Origin: Scleroderma bovista
Lineage: Eukaryota; Basidiomycota; Agaricomycetes; Boletales; Sclerodermataceae
Assembly (NCBI GenBank): GCA_037178675.1
Contig: JAYMGJ010000365.1
Location: 23,858 to 87,857 of the forward strand
Length of the DNA stretch: 64,000 bases
Reading direction: 5' to 3'
This document shows, piece after piece, positions 31,902 to 41,505 of this stretch. A program made the translations under genes and the position numbers. Numbering within the stretch: the stretch's first letter is position 1; every line of letters begins with the position of its first letter. Under the pieces are notes generated by a model. The model was not told the DNA's origin. It ran no database searches and worked only from the letters and a program-made list of their open reading frames with translations.

Positions 31902-34817
31902 TCACGTGCCCGCGATGAGCGCGTTGCACGTTGTTGATCCGTTTGCACTCAGGTGCGTATTTGATGCGATTAGACTTCTTGTCGTCGCGGCTAACCTTTT
32001 TGCAGGTCGTTCTTCAAGCTCTGAAGGCCGTATAGAAGACTTCCGATGGACCGGTATCGCGTGGGATCGGATGGATCGAGTAGGAAGGGGAGTATGGGCT
32101 TGTAGAGCCCTTGGTAAGCGTTTCCGCTCCTTGCGCTTTCGACTAATGTTTGTAGGTCGCGGTTTCAGCCTTCCGCGTCGACGCCTGGGTCCAATGACCC
32201 TGTAGGAACGTTTCGGGGTGTTCCCGTGTGGTTGCACGGCATGTGCGCGCGCTAGGTGAGTCATTTCGCCGTTCCGCGCTTGGCTGACTCTTGTAAGTTC
32301 GAATTTGATTCGATCGCGTCGACGGATGGGTGCAACGACCCTATTGCAGCGTGTCGACGCGTTGTCGGGTGGCTGCGTAGCGCGGGTGCGTCCTAGGTGA
32401 GTCGTTTCGACTCTTTTTGTTCGCGCTGACTTCTTGTCATTTATTCGCTCGATCTTGAGCTTTCCGCGTCGACGTTGACGTCTAGCGGGCCCGTACGGAC
32501 GCTCTGCGAGTGGGATAGGTGGCCTAGGCGACACAGGTAAGTTCCTGATTCGCGTTCTTCGGCTGTAGCGCATGCGCTGACTCTCTGTAGCCAGCAGCGC
32601 TGCTTTGACTCGTATCGAGTCGACGTTGCCGCCGCTAGTCGTGCCGTTCACCTCGCCGTCACCTCCGTTCCGCCTGCCATCGCCATTTCCAGTCGTCTCG
32701 TCGACGATTCTCGGCGCCATCTGCTCGTCTCCACCCTCAACTCGTCCAACGACGAATTTTCGACTTGCGGTGTCGATCGGCGCGTTCTGGGGTACGTACG
32801 CATTGGTACCGTTGACGCTGACCCGTTTCCATTGAATGGTAGGCTCGGGTGTTGCGATTTCGCGCGTATGCGGTGAGTTTCGCGTTTTCGACCCGTTTCG
32901 GCGCATTCTGACGATTTTCGCTCTGTTTTTAGTCGGTTTCGCGTTGTTCCCAACGCTGTGCATGTCCATGCGTGCGTTCGACGTATCCGTGCGGTTCCTG
33001 AAGCCGTCCGTCGCGTCTGAGCGCGATGTTGCGCTCCCAGCAGGTAGGTTGGGCGGTTGTGGCTCAAATTGCAGTGTTCTGACGTTTACCGCTTCATTTG
33101 CAGCCGTTTTCGCGTTCGTATGCACGCTTTGGGTGTTCGTCTGCCCATTCGACGTGTCCGCATGCCTCCCAAGGCCTTCCGTCTCGTCGACGGCGCGTTT
33201 CGCGTCACCAGAAGGTGAGTTTGGCGGTTTGGGGTCGTTTGGGCGCGTTCTGACAATTCTGGCTTTGTTTACAGCCCTTTCCCTCTCGTTTCCGCCGCTC
33301 TGCGCATCCGTGCGTGTGCTCGACCTATTCATGTGGTTCCCGCAGGCGTTTGGCTCGTCAGAGCGCTGCCTTGCAGCTTCCACAGGTGAGTCTGGCGGTT
33401 TCGGGCGGATTTGACGCATTCTGACGCGTTCTGTTCCGTTTGCAGGTGTTAACGCGTCTGTTTGAACGCTCGGGGTGTCCGTCTGTGCGCTCGACACGTC
33501 CGAGTGGTGTCTGCAGGCGTTTGGCTCGTCTGAGCACTGCCATGCAGTCTGGACAGGTGAGTTTTGCGACTTTGAGTCGTCTAGGTGCGTTCTGACGATT
33601 TGCGGGGCGTATGTAGTTGTTCTCGCGTCGTTTCCAACGCTTGGGACGTCCATGCGTCCGTTTGACGTGTCCGCAGGGTGTCTGGTGCGATCTGGCCGTT
33701 TCTCGGTCCCAATGGGTGAGTTTGGCGCCTCTGACTCTGTTCGCTGTGTACTGACGGTTTCTGCTTCATCAGCAGGCTTTAACGCGTCCGTTGCGACGCT
33801 GTGGGCGTCTTCATGCCCAGTCGACGCGTCTGCGTGGCTCCCAATGCCATCCGTCTCGTCGATGGTGCGTTTCGCGTCTCTAGCACCCAGGTACGTGCCC
33901 ACATTGACACAATGGCTTATACCAGTCATTCCAGCTCTACTAGACGTGTTCAGAGCATCCGTCTGGCCAGTCGACCCGTCTGTGCGGTTCCTGTGTCCGT
34001 CCGACTCGTTTGTGCAGCTGTGTGCAGCTTTGGTAGGTGGATCTGGTGGTTTTGACTCTATTGGGCGCATACTGATGGTTTCTGCCTCGTCAGCAGGTGT
34101 TTCCATCTTATTTGCAACGTTGTGCACGTCCGTCTGTCCGTCCAACCTGTCCGTTCGGCTGTGCGAAGCATCCGCTCTGCTCCCAGGGCAGTTCACGTCG
34201 TCCATGTGCCAATACACACTTCCAAGGCGTACTCGCGGGTTTTCGCCGCTGTCTGGGTTCTCCGACTTGATGGACGCGATTACGAGTGTGTCAGACTCGT
34301 TTGAGGTGGCGGCGAACTTCTGGGGCATAGGTCGCCCGCTCGAACTGTGTGTGCAGCCGTTTGCGGCAACACCATCTCTCTCCCCTTCGAGCGGCGATCT
34401 ATGCCGTCTGGGTAAGTGAATTCTGGGCTTCGGATGCCCATTCGGGTGCTGCGCGTTGGCGTTTGCGCATGCGTTTGGCAGAGGTATGTGTCGAGTTGAC
34501 ATTTGCTGATGTTTCACAGCATTTTTAGGTTGTGTTCGCGAGAGTGGTACTGGGCCGTCGCCCGTCGACATCTCAGACGTCCTGTCTGCCAAATTGGGGG
34601 CTGGCGAAGCCATTCCGTCATTCCGATTCACCTCGTGCGTGGTGCGCTGCCACTGCCGTCCGCTCTCGGCCGTCTCCTGGTTGTCTCCCCTCGACATACC
34701 ATCTGGCGCGTTTGGCGGTTCTCCCGGGTCTTTAGGGTAATTACTGGGGATATTGGGGATACCAGCTGGCATGGTGCCACTGGGTTTTTTGTCGTGGATT
34801 TCAGTTGTTTTGAGCAC
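31902..34817 (-). CDS. Long open frame of the C3 repeat interior (971 aa, unknown)
   Basis: An uninterrupted 971-codon frame in the sense of C3. The protein is polar, Asp/Ser/Thr/Asn/Arg-rich, with 57-residue repeats (recurring PPDSP..., RSDEPNACGNH, DALTPANG) and a basic C-terminal part. No known domain is seen. The openness may be a by-product of the approximately 171-bp unit being divisible by three. The opposite strand shows regularly spaced splice-like signals over the same DNA. Homologous DNA in C1 is broken into three frames. Coding status is uncertain. Confidence 0.35.
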   Translation of the reverse strand: MLKTTEIHDKKPSGTMPAGIPNIPSNYPKDPGEPPNAPDGMSRGDNQETAESGRQWQRTTHEVNRNDGMASPAPNLADRTSEMSTGDGPVPLSRTQPKNAVKHQQMSTRHIPLPNACANANAQHPNGHPKPRIHLPRRHRSPLEGERDGVAANGCTHSSSGRPMPQKFAATSNESDTLVIASIKSENPDSGENPRVRLGSVYWHMDDVNCPGSRADASHSRTDRLDGQTDVHNVANKMETPADEAETISMRPIESKPPDPPTKAAHSCTNESDGHRNRTDGSTGQTDALNTSSRAGMTGISHCVNVGTYLGARDAKRTIDETDGIGSHADASTGHEDAHSVATDALKPADEAETVSTQRTESEAPNSPIGTEKRPDRTRHPADTSNGRMDVPSVGNDARTTTYAPQIVRTHLDDSKSQNSPVQTAWQCSDEPNACRHHSDVSSAQTDTPSVQTDALTPANGTERVRMRQIRPKPPDSPVEAARQRSDEPNACGNHMNRSSTRTDAQSGGNERERAVNKARIVRTRPNDPKPPNSPSGDAKRAVDETEGLGRHADTSNGQTNTQSVHTNAKTAANEAVNVRTLQFEPQPPNLPAGSATSRSDATDGFRNRTDTSNARMDMHSVGNNAKPTKNRAKIVRMRRNGSKTRNSPHTREIATPEPTIQWKRVSVNGTNAYVPQNAPIDTASRKFVVGRVEGGDEQMAPRIVDETTGNGDGRRNGGDGEVNGTTSGGNVDSIRVKAALLATESQRMRYSRRTRIRNLPVSPRPPIPLAERPYGPARRQRRRGKLKIERINDKKSARTKRVETTHLGRTRATQPPDNASTRCNRVVAPIRRRDRIKFELTRVSQARNGEMTHLARAHAVQPHGNTPKRSYRVIGPRRRRGRLKPRPTNISRKRKERKRLPRALQAHTPLPTRSIRSHAIPVHRKSSIRPSELEERPAKRLAATTRSLIASNTHLSANGSTTCNALIAGT
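32200..34420 (+). repeat. Tandem 171-bp exon-intron-like array in C3 (antisense to the element)
   Basis: On the plus strand donor-like GT(A/G)(A/C/G)G(T/G) sites recur at 32873, 33044, 33215, 33385, 33557, 33716, 33891 and 34033, spaced 171, 171, 170, 172, 159, 175 and 142 bp. Most units continue with a CTGAC/CTGAT branch-like motif and end YAG about 60 nt from the donor (for example introns 33044-33103, 33215-33274 and 33385-33445), leaving exon-like stretches of about 110 nt. The 171-bp period equals 57 codons. Same design as in C1 on the antisense strand. Confidence 0.6.
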
Positions 34818-35011
34818 AGATGTTAGACTAATAGTATAGTCGTTATCCCGATCTGTGTCGTGCGCAATGCACGGGGCTGCGCCGGCTCTTTCGACATCTT
34901 TTCCTTCGACTGTATTCGCGGTGCGCGCTGAGTCAGCGCCGTCCGACTTGAGGTGCGAGTCCTCTCGGAGAGGCTCGTCTTCGTCGCTCTGTTCCGCTGG
35001 CAGATCGATAG

Positions 35012-35302
35012 CTATGGGTTCGTGGTCGCCAAAATGGCTGCGAGGTGGCTGTAGAGGGAGTGGGCGAGCTCATGGTGCACGAGTCGCTCGAGAAGAGAAT
35101 CTGTAATCACTTCAAGCATAATAAATTTTGCCACTGCATTAGACGAGTTCCATGCTTCGAGTTCGCGGGAATCGACTGGTTTCGGTGCTGCACCTGCAAG
35201 GTGGCTGACTACACCTTCCGCGGCTGCGCTATCAAGGATATGCGCGCGGTAAATTTTCCAGTTTTGATTTTCTCGCGCGAGTTCAGGGAGTTCGAGGACC
35301 AT
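35012..35302 (-). pseudogene. gag: gag remnant of C3
   Basis: 96 codons from ATG 35302. It resembles the copia-type gag N-terminus (ENQNWKIYRAHILDSAA, a conserved Trp, then ITDSLLERLVHHELA). The stop at 35012 ends it before any knuckle. It lies just inside the half-tRNA primer site, as in C1. Confidence 0.55.
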
Positions 35303-35372
35303 TTCACTTGATCTTTTCGAGGTAAGGATAAATCCTGTTTTCCACAAGTTTGCTTCTTCTTTCAGGCAAGAG

Positions 35373-35386
35373 CAGGGCTCATAACC
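35373..35386 (-). promoter_or_regulatory. Half-tRNA-iMet primer-binding site of C3
   Basis: CAGGGCTCATAACC on the plus strand, the complement of GGTTATGAGCCCTG used by C0, C1 and C2. It fixes the minus orientation of C3. Confidence 0.72.
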
Positions 35387-35440
35387 TCTTGGAAAAAGGT
35401 GTGGTGGGGGTTGCTGCAGTGGACCTAAAGGACAGAAGCT

Positions 35441-35813
35441 GTGCATCAGGAAAAAAACACATGGCAATATAGTACTATATAGCCTCTGTAGCACTCAGAG
35501 CTCTATCGACAAGTCCCCAATCTATAGTCAATGTAGCTACAGGCATGGAATCTGTAGTACTCCATAGTGGCCATACCCTGACATGTAGATATGTATTCCA
35601 TGTAGTAAGGATGCTATGTATGCTACCAAGGCTATATACTATGACATAGCCTCTTCAGCTTCTATCATGACATTGGTTGGTTTCCATTCCCACTTTGCTA
35701 TAACTTCAGTATAGCAAAACATAGACTATATTTCTTAGTCAGGCAGTACAGACTATAATCCAATAGAATCCATTTCATGCCAACCATACATAGCTAGCTA
35801 CTTTATATTGCTG
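35441..35813. other. AT-rich stretch, possible divergent C3 LTR part, no gene
   Basis: Rich in tagtac/ctatagt-like motifs. No TG...CA boundary, target duplication or open frame could be assigned. Confidence 0.3.
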
Positions 35814-37685
35814 TCACTCTGATTCATCCTCTGTTGTCGATCCCTCCTGGTGTTCTTTGATCGCAGCTGCAATGATTTGCGCAGACACCACATTCTGTGT
35901 CTGCGTGGCGAGGGCAGGTGCTCCGGAATGGATACTAGCTAGGCCATTAGTAACTGAATGTAAATGAGAATGACTATACACTCACCGTCCGTCGTCGTAA
36001 ATCCGGGCACAAATGCCCTTGAGAACACCAAATTCCTTCGTTGCCTCGTCAAAATCCTGCAGACACTTGAGGTGGGAATTGTAGATCACTTGGTAGTCCT
36101 GAACTGTAAAAGCAACATCCGTCCGCGTGCCGGTTGTCCACTCATCTATGCAGCATTCAACCTAAGGCGTGCTGTCAGTGAAGACCAATGCAACGATGAC
36201 CGTGAAACACGACACCTACCGCCATCAGTATCAGGGCCAGAGCAGGCAGAGGGAACGGCTTGAACCATGTTTGATACTTGATGCCCTCGTCATTCTTGTT
36301 AGCAAACCACATTGTATTGACAATTTTTTGTATGATCGGTGCCTTGAGAAAGCCACGACGCTCGTCTTGCTTGAGCGCCCGATGCTGTCCATGCACACAT
36401 CAGTCACTACAATGAGCACGCCCAACAGTAAACCCGCCCACCTTGAATGCGAAGTTTGCACCCTCTTTCAGTTCTTCCGCTAATGCATGATTCTTCTTGA
36501 TTGCCGGTTTGGTCTGGCTGCTGTGGAAATTGAATATTATTTCTACGAGAGGGCGGAGCTTGGTCTTGAGCTCGCCGCGAACTTGCGATCCACGACTGGT
36601 AATCTGTATAACATAGGAAGCATGGCACTGAGACAGATGGTGCAGCACTTACAAGTTTGGTGAGCTGTGGCGTCCGCACAAGGTTAACACTTGTGGTCTG
36701 AAGTGCCTTGGCCCAAGACGCGTTCAGAAGAGCGGCCTCCTGTGTATGGTCAGGCATGGGACATTCGGCACACAGCCGTGCCCAGTAGTCTCCAATGGCT
36801 GCATTGACGAACTCTTGGGTGACGTCATCGTAATCCTTGGCGCGTGGACGTCCGTCGTGCTCGGTGAGCTTTTGTGCCTTGACGACAGTTGTTTCTGGAC
36901 TGTCTTCTTCAACAGGTTCTCTTCGCCTCTTGGCACGAACATCACTGCTAGTATATCCAGTGAGGAATTTGGTTGGATGATGGCATAATGGTCTCACCGG
37001 TTCGTAGTGTCCGTCACTGTACCTTCGGAGCTCACGTGTTCAACACGCCTGTTCTTCTTGTGTTGGATGGCCTGTCGTGTCGACAGAGAGTCGTGCGCGG
37101 TACCTGCATCTTCACCGTCTGAGTGAAAGAAATGGTCCTGTCACTGATAAGAGTACTTCTTGATTACAATACTAAATAGTACTTACATTACTGTTGATGT
37201 CAGGAATGTGGCCGCCGACCACCTTGGGTACTTTACTCTTGCTGTACGTGAGGGGCTGCCTAGGCACCGCACTGAGTTTACTTGGGACGGGCCGGCTGCT
37301 AAACTGAACGTGATGCTCTGTCAGTGCAGTGCAAAGAAATATTGTGACGACCTACCTGAGTGCCACCATCCTCTTCTTCTTCGTCGATGTTGTCCTCATC
37401 AATCTCCCGCTCTTCATCGCTGAACCCCTCGTCATCGTTCTCGCTCCCATCCTCCATTAACTGGCAGCGGTGGCGGCGTTCACGTTCCTTCTGGGCCTTG
37501 GCGTCGCGCCGTTGGACTGTCTCTTCACGTTCATGCACAGCCTGCCTCACCTTTTCTGACAGTCGGCGCAGCCGACCACCAGAATCTTTTTTTTTTTATA
37601 ATACTGTCAGCGGCGATCTGTGTTGTTGTCGGGCCAGACTAACCTCTATGGTTTTCTTTGTCAGCATGGCCGCGGTAGAGTCCAT
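35814..37685 (-). CDS. DUF6532-like multi-exon gene
   Basis: About nine short exons joined by 45-60-nt GT-AG introns, from ATG near 37685 to TGA 35814-35816. Order: short Met exon; a Glu/Asp/Arg-rich exon (about 37570-37350); a linker; a second acidic/basic exon; then the core ending with QVRGELKTKLRPLVEIIFNF, KAPIIQKIVNTMWF, WFKPFPLPALALILMA and a final VECCIDEWTTGTRT exon. This core fits the fungal DUF6532 family as I remember it; the family has no established biochemical role. I see no stop in the core, so the gene may be intact. Exon 1 is uncertain because its phase does not fit exon 2 with the obvious splice sites. It is divergent from Plavaka P1 (ATG 38040), 354 bp apart. Confidence 0.6.
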
Positions 37686-38039
37686 TGGTTGAGGCCTGCA
37701 TGCGATTAGTGCTGGGAGAGTGCGACTGGGACAAAGGACGGGTGAGGGGGATGGCACGATCAATGGCAAGACCGGATCTACTCACTTATACCTGCTGTTT
37801 GTATATGGTTTGTTTGCAGAAATCAACAAACGTTCGCGACACGAACGCACAGCGCGACATGGTCACGCGATAGTCTGAAAAATAAAATAAACATATATTT
37901 GTCAACCGTTGACAAGGAGCCCCACATATCCATCCGTATAGGGCGCCTGATGGTCTGGTATATTGCAAACTGTCAAAGAGATAAATCAGAATCAGCGAGA
38001 TACGGGACAGAGACAACTGAACGACTGACCTACCTAACC

Positions 38040-40697
38040 ATGGCCCCCCTCCGCTGCGTCTATTGCTTAAAGTCCATAGCCACTGAGGCGGGGATCAAGA
38101 AGCATATTGCGCAGTCCCCCGCATGTCGCGAGCAATGGGCAAAGCTCCTTGATCGGTTGAAATTTATTTTATCGGACGACACAGACGATCAGCCTCCAGC
38201 ACAGATGGATAACGACGCACCAGACTATCCGTACAATTTGGGGGATGCATTTGATGGTATGGATGGTCCCGACGTTGGTTTTGATGTTCCGGATGGACGC
38301 CTGGTTCATCAGACTCGCGTTGACGTTGATCCTGGGCCACCCGATCTGTCCGAGCCGCCATCAAAGCGGGCGCGAGTGGAGGGAGACGAAGAAGACTCAC
38401 CTTGTTGGCCGTACTCTGGATGCTTCACCGAACAGTACAATGGCATTGCTGCTACGATCCTTGATAAGAAGAATACAGTCTTTGAGTCTATGGAAGCGGC
38501 AGAGCTTGAAACTGGAGAGAGTGAATGGGCACCTTTCCGGGATGAAGATGAATGGGAGCTAGCACGATTTTTGATGAAGAACCTCGGGCAAACGAAGATA
38601 GATGAGCTTCTGAAGTTATCCTATGTAAGTGAATAAAAATGGACCCACCTGCTTGACGCTGTGTGCGACTCATGACTTGTAGATGCGGAAGAGGGGCGCC
38701 TCGTTCAATAACGCCCGCTCTTTCCTCAAGCATATCGATTCTTTATATACCGGCCCGCCTTGGGTATGTGAGACGATCAATGTAGAGGGTGATGTAGTGG
38801 GTGAGGATGGGGCCGTGAAGAGGGAGACGGTTGAGCTATGGCGAAGGGATCCAGTTGAATGTGTTGAAGAGCTGATTGGGAATCCCGCCTTCCGAGACAT
38901 GATGGCGTATGTCCCAGAGCGCGCATATGCTGATCCAAAGGGCGAGAACCGGATCTATGACAAGATGTGGACTGGTGAGTGGTGGTGGAAAACCCAAGTA
39001 AGTACTCACCGCCGATTGCGAAGGATGCGACCAAGCTGACTGGGACACACAGGGCAAATTGCCAGAGGGTGCTGTGGTGGCGCCGGTGATCTTGTCATCT
39101 GATAAAACGGCGCTGTCTGTGTTCACTGGCGACAAGAAGGCGTGGCCCGTATACCTGACCATTGGGAATATCTCGAAAGATATTCGAAGACAAGTGTCAG
39201 CGCACGCAACAATACTAATCGGCTACTTGCCTGTATCAAAGCTGGAGTGTTTCCAGAAGAAAACACGATCTGTCGCAGGGTATCGGCTATTCCATTATGC
39301 GATGTCTTTGTTGTTGCGTCCGCTGGTCGAGGCTGGTCGTCGAGGAAAGCCCATGGTTTGCGCTGACGGCTTTGTGCGTCGAGTCCATCCAATACTGGCT
39401 GCCTATGTTGCCAATTTTCCTGAGCAGTGTCTGGTGGCGTGTAACAAGGAGAGTTGTTGTCCTTGTTGTCTGGTTGAATCGCAAAGTCGAGGAGACCTTG
39501 AGGAATGTGAATGCTGCAGCATGGTTGACACGTTGAAGACCTTGCGGCGGAAGCGAAGAAACAAACATTCGAAGAAGTTCGATAAGGAAGGTTTACGGGA
39601 AGTCTACGAACTGTTTTGGAAGGACCTGCCCTTCACCAATATCTTTTCCTGCATCACTCCCGATATACTCCATCAACTCCATAAAGGCGTCTTCCACGAC
39701 CACCTCATGCAGTGGTGCTTGAGCGTGCTCGGCGAAAAGGAGATGGACGCACGTTTTCAGGCCGTGAGTCAATATCCAGGTCTTCGCCACTTCAAGAAAG
39801 GGATTTCCATGGTCTCACAATGGACAGGCAGGGAGCACAAGGAGATGGAGAGGGTTTTCGTGGGTCTCCTGTCCGGTGCGGCCGCAGAAAATGTCCTCGT
39901 GGTGGCTCACTCACTTCTCGACTTCATCTACTACGCACAGTTCCAGCAACACACGGACAAAACCCTTGTGGCTATGCAGGACAGCCTAGGCCTCTTCCAC
40001 ACGCATAAAGATGTTCTCATGGAACTCGGCATACGCGAACATTTCAACATTCCCAAGATCCATTCTCTCGTTCACTACGTCTCTTCCATCCGATCCCTTG
40101 GCAGTGCTGACGGATACAACACAGAATACCCCGAATGCCTACACATTGACTATGCAAAGGACGCCTACCGCGCAAGCAATAAACGCGATTACGTCGAACA
40201 GATGGCCTTGTGGCTTCAACGCCAAGAGGCAATCCATCACAAGAGTGCTTACCATGCCTGGAGGGTGCTTAAGAAGTCTGCAAGCACGGATGCCCTCCAC
40301 GGAGGCTCGGGCGGAGGGGATGACGTCTCAGAAAGTGATTCAGACATGGGTGAGGGTGGTGGTGACGACACGGATCGTCTTGCTGCACGACAGCCGTCAG
40401 GTATGTAGTATTTGCTGCACCTGTGGTAGTTACTGAAGGAGGTGGTTATACTAGCGAAAGCCCACTACAAAGTGGCCAAATTCCCTTCCCGGCGCGGGGT
40501 GTCCATCCAGCAGTTGCAAAGCGACTACAAAGCGCCTGAGTTCCTTGCGGCGCTCAGGCAATTTCTTAACTCCCGCGCAACTCAAGCCAACACGGTATCT
40601 CTGGTAGAATCAGATCAATTTGATGTATTCCATCAAGTATACGTCGCAAGCGGAGCTAGTATGGTTACCGGACATGGTAGTAGCTGGCAAAAGGTTC
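38040..40697 (+). pseudogene. Plavaka-type transposase P1, 3' end cut by element E
   Basis: Exons 38040-38624, 38683-38997 and 39053-40400, joined by 58- and 55-nt introns, give about 750 residues in frame. A continuation at about 40439-40697 is in a different frame with the splice sites I can see. The N-terminus has a C2HC-type zinc motif (CVYC...H...C). The core shows LSSDKTALSVFTGDKKAWPV, YLTIGNISKDIRRQ, MVCADGFVRRVHPILAAYVA, a Cys cluster (CCPCCLVE) and TPDILHQLHKGVFHDHLMQW, the Plavaka family signature. The C-terminal exon stops where the element E LTR begins at 40698. It would catalyse cut-and-paste transposition; element ends are not visible. It is at least 3'-truncated here. Confidence 0.8.
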
Positions 40698-41340
40698 TGT
40701 CAAGTCCGGGTCTACTCCGGTAGGGGGTCCGGTCAAGTCCGGACAGAAGCGGACGAAGGGGGAGAGCAGAGGGCTGGACAAGAGATTAGTCCGGCCGGAG
40801 TTGGTGACCGCTTGGATTCAACGACTAAGGACAACGAGCGTTGATCCCTTGCGTAGGTTCCGGTCAAGAAGGGGAGACGGAGACAGAGACGGAGACGGGC
40901 AAGATCAGGAGTAGAGACTATGGTTGATTTCAGACTGAGGTGTACAGGATAATCTACAGAGTACTTATACTAAGTAAGAACTAGGGACGAGTATTTACGG
41001 TGACAAGTAAACAGCCTAAAAGGCGGACAAAGGATAACCGGAGAAAGGGATAGACCAGGTCCGACGAAAATAAAGTCAGGTCCGGGTAAAATAAACCAGG
41101 TCCGGTGAAAATGATACAAGGTAGGAGATATATCGAGTACACGGAGAACTCACGTCAAGACAGGGTAAACGGCGAGGTGTGGTAACGAACGAATAGAGCA
41201 TAGACCAAGGGTCGTACTTAACGGAAGGATATCTGCGCGAGCGCGACCGGAGTAAACGTTGAGCGACCGGAGTTGAGCTGTAGAGCTGCGATGCGACCGG
41301 AGTGATCGGATAAGACCCGGAGTTGGGCATGGTCGTAACA
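40698..41340 (-). repeat. 3' LTR of element E
   Basis: 643 bp, about 99% identical to 47990-48632. It contains 14 CCGG tetramers by my count, far more than the 2-3 expected by chance. The polypurine complement follows at 41341. Confidence 0.93.
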
Positions 41341-41448
41341 GTATCCCCCTTTTAGGGGCCGAACCCATGAGGCCCCAATGAGGCTGTCGTGTGGTCGCTT
41401 AGAACAATGCGGAGTCCGGAGTGATTGTCTGGGTACGAATTTTGGATC

Positions 41449-41455
41449 TATAAAG
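41449..41455 (+). promoter_or_regulatory. TATA box of the antisense gene in element E
   Basis: TATAAAG, 57 bp upstream of ATG 41506 and about 110 bp inside the 3' LTR boundary; conserved in A and B. Confidence 0.6.
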
Positions 41456-41505
41456 ATCAGACCGGTTCTTGCTTTTACCCCCAGTTTCCTGTTACTGATT
41501 TTATC

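Larger units (their letters stand above)
28305..35440 (-). mobile_element. Non-autonomous copia-type element C3 (minus), carrying a Tc1 insertion
   Basis: Minus-strand element recognised by: 3' LTR 28305-28614 with polypurine run beside it, half-tRNA-iMet primer site complement at 35373-35386, a gag remnant (35302-35012), and a long repeat interior homologous to C1. The 5' LTR begins at 35387. Only its first ~54 bp (to about 35440) matches the 3' LTR; beyond that the two diverge, so the upstream limit is not known. The left flank is the C2 reverse transcriptase; no matching right flank is found, so one end is rearranged. Confidence 0.65.
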
